From Myxococcales bacterium (GTDB lineage Bacteria > Myxococcota > Polyangia > Polyangiales > Polyangiaceae), in contig JAGQIY010001139.1 in assembly GCA_020430865.1 (NCBI GenBank), forward strand, positions 1-12,288: a DNA stretch of 12,288 nt, written 5' to 3'. The position numbers and the translations under genes are program-made. This document shows positions 6,932 to 12,288 of this stretch, in pieces; positions within the stretch are counted from its first letter, which is position 1, and each line of letters starts with the position of its first letter. Under the pieces are notes generated by a model that worked only from the letters and a program-made list of their open reading frames with translations, searched no databases and had not been told where the DNA came from.

Positions 6932-8609
6932 GCTGCCAAGCGCGGAGCTCGGGCGGGTCGAGCTGGGTATCGGCCTCGGGACGCTGATCGCCTGCTCTGC
7001 GTACGGGCTCGCGCATCCGCTGAGTTCCTGGGTCTCGCCGTTCTGGCTCTGGCTCCTCACGCCCCTCGCCGCCTTCGGCGTCGCCTTCTGGCGTGGGCGC
7101 CACGCCGCCAGCAAGCTCTGGCTCGGCTGGCTGCTGCTGCCCCTCGTTTCCCTGGGGTACGCTTTCCAGAGCCACTCTCGAGACCTGGGCGTGATCTCCG
7201 GGCTCAGCGACGTGTCGGAGATGCTCCTGGGCTACTGGCAAGCGGCGGGTGATGCGCGCGCGGTGATGCTCATCGGCGCGGGCGTGGCGGCGATCGGCGC
7301 CCTGGGGCTCGAGCTGATCGGCTCGCGGGTGCACCCGCGGCGTGAGCTGCCGGTGTCACCTCAGGCCTGGGTGGCGATCCTGACCTGGGCGGTGTCGCTG
7401 GCGTTCGGTCGCATCGTCCTGGGTCTCAGCTGGAACGTCGAGGATGTGCTCGCGATTTGCAGCGTGCTCTTCCTGGCCGTGTTGCTCACGCGAGGGGCAG
7501 CCCTGGGCTTCGCGGTCTGGGTGCCGCTCGTCTTCGTCGTCGCTTCATGGATCCGTGCGGAAGTTAGCGTGCCGATCCTCAACGCCCACCGCGAGACGCT
7601 CTACGAGCAGGGAGTGCGCGGAGGTCTCGAGCTGGCTCGTCGAAGCCGCCTGGTGGTCCTGGACACGTCGGCGTCGGGGGCGGCGATCGTCTTGCTCCTG
7701 TGGTCACTGCGCAAGCGCCTCGCCTCGAGAGGCAAGCAGGTCGCGCTGGTGGCCGGTGTCTGGCTCGGTTTCTTCGGGGGAGAGCGCTTCGTTCAGGCCT
7801 CCGAGCATCAGCTCGGTGAGCTGGAAGGTGTGCTCGCGCAGCGTTCCCTGGAGCTCCCACGGGTGGAGCTCCAGGCTCAGCCCTGGATCCCCAAGGCACC
7901 CATCTGGATCGTGGGGCGCGAGCGCCGCGCCTGGCTCGAGCCGCCGCGCTGGCAGCCGCGGGACTTCGCCCGCAGCCTGCTCGACAGCACCCGAGCCGTC
8001 GAAGCTCCACCCGCGGAGCCGGATCCCGAGCGGAGCAACGACGAAGGGGGACCGCGGCGGACCAACACGCAGGGCATGACTCGTCCTGCGCTGCTGCTGG
8101 CCTCGCGCATGGAGATCCGACTGGGTCAGGTCGTGAAGGATCTGGGTAGCAAGGCCCGCGATCCGTTCGGACTGTTGATCCGCGATGCACGGGTGCTGAG
8201 GGAGGACTCGATCGCCCGCGCCGCCGGGCTGCGCGCGGTGACCTTGCGGGCCTATCCGGAGCTACGCGAGCTGCCCGCCGTCGAGCGACCCGACGTCTGG
8301 CGCTACCTCTACGACGTCGAGCACGGTGAGCTGGTGGGGCCCGTCTCGGGGCCCGTGAAGGAACCCCCTCAGACGCTCAGAGGGCCGGACATCGCGCGCT
8401 TCTCCTGTGCTCGTCTCAGCCCAGGGCGCGACGAGCGGCGCGCCTGCGAGGTGGTGGTCGGCGTCGATGGGGAGTGGTCGATGGGGCGCCTGGCGTCGAC
8501 TCTCGGGCCGTTGGTCAGCCCATTCGACGATCCTGGTGCCGTGAGCTTCAGCTTGATCCTGAAGCCCGCGGACGTTACCGAGCGGATACGGGCGATGGGC
8601 GCCGACTGA
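6789..8609 (+). CDS. Unrecognised polytopic membrane protein with C-terminal soluble region, possibly ExbD-like
   Basis: I do not recognise this 606-residue protein by family. From the ATG at 6789 it begins with an acidic low-complexity stretch (two SEPD motifs, several DSD) to about residue 52. About nine hydrophobic segments follow, near 57-76, 82-100, 109-126, 157-178, 192-212, 219-236, 238-256, 287-306 and 316-331. Residues 340-606 look soluble. Within them, PIWIVGRERRAWLEP...RPALLLASRMEIRLGQVVKDLGSK...FGLLIRDA (371-467) has the strand-strand-helix-strand-helix-strand rhythm of ExbD/TolR periplasmic domains. EVVVGVDGEWSMGRLASTLGPLVS...VSFSLILKP (554-593) partly repeats it. C540 and C553 could pair. 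The ORF is open further left, but third-position GC becomes strong only from about the SAEAELSEPD region. The 5' 143 bases overlap the peptidase ORF in another frame, suggesting cotranscription. Confidence 0.8.
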   Translation: MVRERSEQPTSAEAELSEPDLDRTSEPDSDVRAPRVVRAGPDSDPEPELPSAELGRVELGIGLGTLIACSAYGLAHPLSSWVSPFWLWLLTPLAAFGVAFWRGRHAASKLWLGWLLLPLVSLGYAFQSHSRDLGVISGLSDVSEMLLGYWQAAGDARAVMLIGAGVAAIGALGLELIGSRVHPRRELPVSPQAWVAILTWAVSLAFGRIVLGLSWNVEDVLAICSVLFLAVLLTRGAALGFAVWVPLVFVVASWIRAEVSVPILNAHRETLYEQGVRGGLELARRSRLVVLDTSASGAAIVLLLWSLRKRLASRGKQVALVAGVWLGFFGGERFVQASEHQLGELEGVLAQRSLELPRVELQAQPWIPKAPIWIVGRERRAWLEPPRWQPRDFARSLLDSTRAVEAPPAEPDPERSNDEGGPRRTNTQGMTRPALLLASRMEIRLGQVVKDLGSKARDPFGLLIRDARVLREDSIARAAGLRAVTLRAYPELRELPAVERPDVWRYLYDVEHGELVGPVSGPVKEPPQTLRGPDIARFSCARLSPGRDERRACEVVVGVDGEWSMGRLASTLGPLVSPFDDPGAVSFSLILKPADVTERIRAMGAD

Positions 8610-8631
8610 GGTCTTCGGTCAGCCGGCGCCG

Positions 8632-8649
8632 CCCGCGTCGAGCCGCGGG
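8632..8649. terminator. GC-rich hairpin between convergent genes
   Basis: A perfect 6-base inverted repeat (CCCGCG / CGCGGG) with a 6-base loop lies in the 43-base gap between the membrane protein gene and hpd, which end towards each other. The position suits a bidirectional terminator, but there is no T-tract on either strand, and short GC hairpins are common by chance at this composition. Confidence 0.3.
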
Positions 8650-8652
8650 GTC

Positions 8653-9699
8653 TCAGAGCACGCCGCGGCGTTCCTGGTCGCGCTCGATGGAGCGGAACAG
8701 CGCGGAGAAGTTGCCCTCGCCGAAGGACAGGTGGTTCCTGCGCTGGATCATCTCGAAGAAGATCGGGCCGATCACGTTGCGAGTGAAGATCTGGAGCAGG
8801 TAGCCATCTTCGTCGCCGTCGACCAGCACCTTGAGCTCCGCGATGCGCTGGTGGTCCTCGGTGACCCCAGGCACGCGCTCGAACACGCTCTCGTAGTAGT
8901 CGGCATCGATGTCCAGGGTGGGGACACCGGCGGCGTCCAGCTCGTTCAAGCTGGAGAGCAGGTCGTCACTCAGCAGCGCGATGTGCTGCACGCCAGGGCC
9001 ATCGTACTCGCGCAGGTACTCTTCGATCTGCGACTTCGACTCGTCGCCTTCGTTGATCGGTATGCAGAACTGGCCGCATGGCGAACGTAGTGCGTAGGAC
9101 GTCAGACCGGTCTTCTGACCCCGAATGTCGAAGTAGCGCACCTCGGTGAAGCCGAACACGCGCTTGTAGAAGTCGGCCCACTCCTGCATCGTGCCCTTCC
9201 TTACGTTGTTGGTGAGGTGATCCACGCGGTAAAAGCCTCGGCTCGGGTGGCGCTCGGGGTTCTCCAGGCTGAGGAACTCGTCGTCCCAGCGTCGCCCCAC
9301 ACGCTCGTCCACCAGGTAGATGAGCGAACCGCCGATGCCGTAGATCGCCTTTGCGCCGTGATACGCGATGGCTCCCTCATAGGCCCGCGCGCCACGCTCG
9401 ACGGCGCGCGCCAGCGCCAGCTCGGCGTCGGCGACCCACCAGCCCAGCGCCGAGACACACGGACCATGCTTGGCGCTGAAGTCATGCGCGTGGCCCGTCT
9501 CCTCGCGGTTCACCAGGAAGTGCACGTCGTGCTGGACGTAGTCCTGGATGTCGAGGCTCGGGTGCCGCTGAAGCTTGGAGAAGCCCAAGCTGCCGAACAG
9601 CCGGTTCAGATCTTCTCGACCTTCGGCGGTCGGACTCGCGTACTCGACGAAGGCGATGCCGTTCAGGCCCAGGGGGTTGGTCTCGCTTGCTTGATTCAT
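8653..9699 (-). CDS. hpd: 4-hydroxyphenylpyruvate dioxygenase
   Basis: This 348-residue enzyme converts 4-hydroxyphenylpyruvate to homogentisate in the cytoplasm, the second step of tyrosine degradation. It has the two-part VOC fold: a degenerate N-terminal half (about 10-145) and a catalytic C-terminal half (about 155-348). The Fe(II) facial triad is visible as H161 (YRVDHLTNN), H239 (GVQHIAL) and E316 (GPIFFEMIQRR). The family signatures CIPINE (212-217), KSQIEEYL (222-229) and the terminal NFSALFRSIERDQ helix (330-342) are all present. Length is close to bacterial HPDs (about 355). A longer ORF begins at 9756, but its extra 19 residues are antisense-like and lie inside hmgA; the ATG at 9699 overlaps the hmgA stop as ATGA, indicating translational coupling. 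It is the second gene of the hmgA-hpd operon and probably shares control by the divergent LysR regulator. Confidence 0.96.
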   Translation of the reverse strand: MNQASETNPLGLNGIAFVEYASPTAEGREDLNRLFGSLGFSKLQRHPSLDIQDYVQHDVHFLVNREETGHAHDFSAKHGPCVSALGWWVADAELALARAVERGARAYEGAIAYHGAKAIYGIGGSLIYLVDERVGRRWDDEFLSLENPERHPSRGFYRVDHLTNNVRKGTMQEWADFYKRVFGFTEVRYFDIRGQKTGLTSYALRSPCGQFCIPINEGDESKSQIEEYLREYDGPGVQHIALLSDDLLSSLNELDAAGVPTLDIDADYYESVFERVPGVTEDHQRIAELKVLVDGDEDGYLLQIFTRNVIGPIFFEMIQRRNHLSFGEGNFSALFRSIERDQERRGVL

Positions 9700-10823
9700 G
9701 GCGTCATCCAGCTCTTCCAGTAGTCCACTCGCTCTGCGTCTCGCGCCTCCTCGCACACCTGCAAGGGACGGAGGGTGTCGATCATCACAGCTACCTCATC
9801 GGTGCGGGTCTTGGCTTCGCTGGCCTTGATCGCGCCAGGTTGGGGCCCGTGATGGATGCCCTGGGGGTGAAACGTGAGCATCCCCGGGGAAATGCCCTGG
9901 CGACTGAAGAAGTCGCCGGAGTGATAGAACAGCACCTCGTCGTAGTCGATGTTCGCGTGGTAGAACGGCACCCGAAGCGCGTTCGGGTCACCTACCTCGA
10001 GGGGTCGCGGCAAGAAGCTGCAGACCACCAGGGAGTCGCTGATGAAGGTCGCGTGTGCCGAAGGCGGGAGGTGGTAGCGATCGCTCAGCACGGGACGGAT
10101 GTCCTTCACGTTGATGCGCCAGACGCTCAGGTCGCCCTTCCAGCCCACGGTGTTCAGCGGGTCGAAGGGGTAGCGGATGCGATGCAGCTCGCCGCCGCGT
10201 TGCACCACCACGTCCCAGTCGTGGGTTTCCACCTGGCTCGCGTTGGCGGGCAGCCGTTCGGGATCCGGAACGTCGATCAACGCCGGGTCGAAGAGCGCGT
10301 GGTGGCCGAGGATGCCGCGCTCGGGGACGCGCAGCTCACCACGGCTCTCCAGCACCAGACAGTGGGTCAGGTCCTTCGGATCGAGGCGGTAGGTAGTACC
10401 TCGCGGAAGTAGAAGGTAGTCACCCGTCTCGTAGTCCAGCGCGCCGAAGTCGCTCAGCAAGGTGCCGCGCCCGCCGTGCACGAACAGCAGTTCGTCGGCG
10501 TCTGCGTTGCGGAAGCAATGCTGCATGCTGCCGCTCAAGCGGGAGAAGGCGATCCGCGCGTCGGCGTTCCGCAGCACCGGGATACGGGACTCCAGCCACT
10601 CCTCTGCCCTGCCCTCGCCGGTGTCGAGCTTCGGCAGCTCTCGCAGGTTCAGCGCGCGGGGTCGGAGCCCAGGGCTGACCTCCGTCCAGTTCACCGGAGG
10701 CGCGCTGCGGTAGAGGTGCGCGCTGCGACCGAAGAAGCCGCCGCGCCCGAACTCCTCCTCCACGGTTCCGCTGGGGATATCGACGTGCGCCTGACGGGTG
10801 ATCCGCCCCCGAGTGTAGTGCAT
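9696..10823 (-). CDS. hmgA: Homogentisate 1,2-dioxygenase, short bacterial form
   Basis: This 375-residue cupin-fold Fe(II) dioxygenase opens the ring of homogentisate to give maleylacetoacetate, the step after HPD. It is shorter than the ~430-445-residue proteobacterial and human enzymes and resembles the compact bicupin form. The N-terminus (MHYTRGRITRQAHVDIP) fits the family start. The metal site is in PFYHANIDYDEVLFY (286-300), with H289 and E296 (or adjacent D295), and HPQGIHHGP (319-327), with H325 or H324. Classical HGD has His and Glu six residues apart; here E296 is seven away, so the exact Glu ligand needs a structural alignment. The upstream cupin motif around 102-135 (HCFRNADADELLFVHGGRGTLLSDFG) is also typical. 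It is the first gene of the operon and runs divergently from the LysR gene across a 111-base intergenic region. Its ribosome site is weak (GTGGG near the ATG). Confidence 0.93.
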   Translation of the reverse strand: MHYTRGRITRQAHVDIPSGTVEEEFGRGGFFGRSAHLYRSAPPVNWTEVSPGLRPRALNLRELPKLDTGEGRAEEWLESRIPVLRNADARIAFSRLSGSMQHCFRNADADELLFVHGGRGTLLSDFGALDYETGDYLLLPRGTTYRLDPKDLTHCLVLESRGELRVPERGILGHHALFDPALIDVPDPERLPANASQVETHDWDVVVQRGGELHRIRYPFDPLNTVGWKGDLSVWRINVKDIRPVLSDRYHLPPSAHATFISDSLVVCSFLPRPLEVGDPNALRVPFYHANIDYDEVLFYHSGDFFSRQGISPGMLTFHPQGIHHGPQPGAIKASEAKTRTDEVAVMIDTLRPLQVCEEARDAERVDYWKSWMTP

Positions 10824-10849
10824 GAACCCACGCTACGGCCAAGCGCGTG

Positions 10850-10857
10850 TTCATGAA
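10850..10857. promoter_or_regulatory. 8-base palindrome TTCATGAA upstream of hmgA
   Basis: A perfect 8-base palindrome lies at the edge of the AT-rich patch, 27 bases upstream of the hmgA start and two bases from the larger TTCAATC/GATTGAA palindrome. It shares the outer TTCA/TGAA trinucleotides with that site, so it may be a second, weaker half of the same regulator-binding region. It is short enough to be chance. Confidence 0.3.
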
Positions 10858-10859
10858 AT

Positions 10860-10877
10860 TTCAATCTTTCGATTGAA
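10860..10877. promoter_or_regulatory. Probable operator for the divergent LysR-type regulator
   Basis: TTCAATC-TTTC-GATTGAA is a perfect 7-base inverted repeat with a 4-base spacer, 36 bases upstream of hmgA and 57 bases upstream of the regulator gene. It lies in an AT-rich patch (about 10850-10900) that stands out in GC-rich surroundings. LysR-type regulators usually bind interrupted AT-flanked dyads between themselves and the divergent target, which fits. The exact T-N11-A spacing is not met. A direct repeat TCAGA at 10883-10887 and 10891-10895 follows and could be an additional contact site. No convincing -35/-10 hexamers were identified for either gene. Confidence 0.55.
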
Positions 10878-10924
10878 TTCGTTCAGATTATCAGAACAAA
10901 CTGTGGGCCGCTTCGCGGTCGCCT

Positions 10925-10928
10925 GGAG
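10925..10928 (+). promoter_or_regulatory. Ribosome binding site GGAG selecting a TTG start
   Basis: GGAG lies six bases before the TTG at 10935. There is no ATG in frame nearby, so this spacing supports TTG as the start codon of the LysR-type gene. Confidence 0.5.
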
Positions 10929-10934
10929 AGCGCC

Positions 10935-11909
10935 TTGGAATCGCACCTCCCCCCCAAACCCGACGCTGGCTCCGAACGGGTCGGCTCGGAGCCTGCCGAC
11001 CTCGTCAACCTGGACCAGCTCCGCGTCCTCCAGGCGATCGCGACAACGGGCAGCTTCGCCGCTGCGGGCAAGCGCTTGGGCCGCGCGACCAGCGCCGTGA
11101 GCTATGGCGTGAAGGGACTCGAGGAGCGCGTCGGGTTCGCGGTCTTCGACCGCAGCGGACATCGCGCCGTGCTCACGCCGGCTGGCCAGCGTCTGCTGCT
11201 CGAGGCGGAGCAACTGCTGGAGCGCGCGCGCCACTTCGATCGCGTCGCGCGTGCGCTGCGCGATGCTTGGGAGCCGAGCCTGACCATCGTCGTGGACGGT
11301 GCGCTGGAGCTACAGCCCATCCTCGCGGCAATGAAAGGCCTCGTGCAGCGGGGGCTCCCGACGCGGGTCGACCTGCATGTGGAGTATCTCTCGGGGGTGA
11401 GGGAGCGATTCACGGCGCAGCAAGCCGACCTGATGTTCGTGCTGGACTTCGCTGGTGATGCGCGGCACGTGGCGCGACCGCTCGCGCCCCTGTGCATGCG
11501 TCTGGTGGTGAGCCCGGTGCATCCCCTGGCGCCGCCACGCGCGCGCGGTCGTCGAAGCGTCGTGCGGAGCCGCGTCGACCTCGCGCAGCACGTGGAGTTG
11601 ATGGTCGAAGACTCCGGGAGCGGCGGCTCGAATCTGGGGCGCCTGTCCCTCGGCAGTCCCCACGTGCTGCGACTCGGTGATTTCCACGCCAAGCTCGAGG
11701 CGTTGGTCTCCGGGATTGGCTTCGGCTGGATGCCGGAACACCTGGTGCGCCGGGCGCTCAAGCGCCGCGAGCTGGTCGAGCTGCCCTTCGAAGAAGCCCA
11801 CGAGCACCGCTTCGTGCCTCACCTGTCGTGGCGGCGCGCTCGCCCCCTGGGGAGAGCGGGGGAGCTGTTCCTGGAGCTCCTGGAAGCGCAGCCTGGATGG
11901 CAGTCCTAG
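10935..11909 (+). CDS. LysR-type transcriptional regulator
   Basis: This 324-residue protein has a LysR-type winged helix-turn-helix at about residues 25-85: NLDQLRVLQAIATTGSFAAAGKRLGRATSAVSYGVKGLEERVGFAVFDRSGHRAVLTPAG. The linker helix at 86-108 and an effector-binding domain from about 115 to 320 follow, ending near GIGFGWMPEHLVRRALKRREL, a common LTTR C-terminal pattern. The start is a TTG with a good GGAG site; it leaves an unusual 24-residue Pro/Ser/Glu-rich tail before the HTH. The gene is divergent from hmgA-hpd, and LTTRs commonly regulate the neighbouring divergent operon, so it is likely the regulator of tyrosine/homogentisate catabolism and of itself. The effector could be homogentisate or an upstream keto acid, but that is inference. 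It converges with the FetB-like gene. Confidence 0.92.
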   Translation: MESHLPPKPDAGSERVGSEPADLVNLDQLRVLQAIATTGSFAAAGKRLGRATSAVSYGVKGLEERVGFAVFDRSGHRAVLTPAGQRLLLEAEQLLERARHFDRVARALRDAWEPSLTIVVDGALELQPILAAMKGLVQRGLPTRVDLHVEYLSGVRERFTAQQADLMFVLDFAGDARHVARPLAPLCMRLVVSPVHPLAPPRARGRRSVVRSRVDLAQHVELMVEDSGSGGSNLGRLSLGSPHVLRLGDFHAKLEALVSGIGFGWMPEHLVRRALKRRELVELPFEEAHEHRFVPHLSWRRARPLGRAGELFLELLEAQPGWQS

Positions 11910-11913
11910 CATT

Positions 11914-11951
11914 CTCACGCGGAAACTGTTGGGCGAATGATGGTGCGTGAG
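11914..11951. terminator. Weak inverted repeat between convergent genes
   Basis: CTCACGC (11914-11920) and GCGTGAG (11945-11951) are perfect 7-base complements in the 47-base gap after the LysR stop codon and before the end of the FetB-like gene. The 24-base loop and lack of a T-run make an intrinsic terminator doubtful; the position is the main argument. Confidence 0.25.
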
Positions 11952-11956
11952 GCGCC

Positions 11957-12288
11957 TCAAGCTTCACGCCGTCTGCGACCACCACCACCGCCGCCACCGC
12001 CACCGCCGCCGCCGCCGCGGGAGACGACCTGGGTGCGCTCCGGTGGGGGCACGAGCTGGTGCGCTGGCGTCAGCTGACGATTGCGCAGCACCAGCAAGAA
12101 CACCAGGGTCGCCAGCGTGACGCTGGTGGTCAGCGCGACGTAGATCAGCAGCTGGTACTTCACCGCGACCAGCGGGGAGACGCCACCGAGGATCTGCCCC
12201 GTCATCATGCCCGGCAGCTGGACGACGCCCGCGACCGTGAGGCTGTTCAGCGTCGGGATCATCGCCGCGCGCAGGCTGCGCTTGAGCA
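11957..12288 (-). CDS. FetB-like (UPF0014) ABC transporter permease, C-terminal part
   Basis: The frame is open to the right edge, so the gene starts outside the window; about 110 residues are visible. The sequence LKRSLRAAMIPTLNSLTVAGVVQLPGMMTGQILGGVSPLVAVKYQ matches the most conserved part of the UPF0014/FetB family (IPT.N...V.GLV.LPGMMTGQILAG.SP..AV.YQ), whose Escherichia coli member works with FetA in iron export. A final hydrophobic segment (LIYVALTTSVTLATLVFLLVL) is followed by a hydrophilic tail. The tail is odd: after about 20 residues it runs into 13 consecutive glycines and then RRRREA. The ATPase partner is not in the window and may lie upstream. The iron role is by family analogy only. 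Confidence 0.85.
   Translation of the reverse strand, partial: LKRSLRAAMIPTLNSLTVAGVVQLPGMMTGQILGGVSPLVAVKYQLLIYVALTTSVTLATLVFLLVLRNRQLTPAHQLVPPPERTQVVSRGGGGGGGGGGGGGRRRREA
11978..12016 (-). repeat. Trinucleotide repeat encoding 13 glycines
   Basis: Thirteen consecutive GGC/GGT codons (ACC and GCC on the + strand) form a 39-base simple repeat near the 3' end of the FetB-like gene. The mix is four GGT nearest the stop, then mostly GGC with two interspersed GGT. Such tracts can change length by slippage, here in steps of one glycine without breaking the frame. Confidence 0.9.

Noticed and set aside
5719..6987. Long open frame on the + strand (422 codons)
   Set aside because: Overlaps the M3 peptidase in another frame; the peptidase frame carries the zinc motif and proper codon bias.
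5846..7114. Long open frame on the - strand (422 codons)
   Set aside because: Antisense to the peptidase and the membrane protein, no domain pattern.
9700..9756. Upstream start of hpd at 9756
   Set aside because: The extra residues lie within the hmgA coding region; HPD homology begins after the ATG at 9699, which makes a classic ATGA overlap.
1..12288. tRNA or rRNA genes, CRISPR arrays, transposases, phage genes
   Set aside because: None seen; the window is filled by ordinary protein-coding genes, and the only clear simple repeat is the glycine tract near 12000.

Overview
The window is GC-rich (roughly two thirds G+C by eye) with dense, strongly GC3-biased genes. The gene styles suggest a Myxococcota-type bacterium (Polyangia/Sorangiineae-like): a hybrid histidine kinase with a terminal receiver, a proline-rich lipoprotein peptidase, a short-form homogentisate dioxygenase and a large unrecognised membrane protein. 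The taxonomic call is inference from style; there is no rRNA or other marker. No tRNA, rRNA, insertion sequence, CRISPR array or prophage gene was seen, and no gene-free stretch exceeds about 110 bases.

Layout. (1) 1-1344 (+): the 3' part of a PAS/HisKA/HATPase/REC hybrid kinase, entering from the left. (2) 4569 down to 1354 (-): a tight three-gene operon of an EamA/DMT exporter, a multi-pass acyltransferase-like membrane protein and an M29-aminopeptidase-fold protein that has apparently lost metal ligands. It converges on the kinase with a 9-base gap. (3) 4634-8609 (+): divergent from that operon, an M3-family zinc oligopeptidase with a lipoprotein signal, then a large membrane protein whose start lies 143 bases inside the end of the peptidase ORF. 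(4) 10823 down to 8653 (-): hmgA then hpd, overlapping by 4 bases (ATGA), encoding two consecutive steps of tyrosine catabolism (4-hydroxyphenylpyruvate to homogentisate to maleylacetoacetate). (5) 10935-11909 (+): a divergent LysR-type regulator. The 111-base intergenic region holds an AT-rich patch with a perfect 7-base-arm palindrome, a likely operator. (6) 12288 down to 11957 (-): the C-terminal part of a FetB-like (UPF0014) ABC permease ending in a 13-glycine run.

The clearest functional unit is the hmgA-hpd operon with its divergent LysR gene. Nothing in the window looks like a defence system, a mobile element or a wholly new multi-gene system. The points most worth a second look are the degenerate M29 protein, the peptidase/membrane-protein overlap, the possible ExbD-like fold in the unknown membrane protein, and the operator region.
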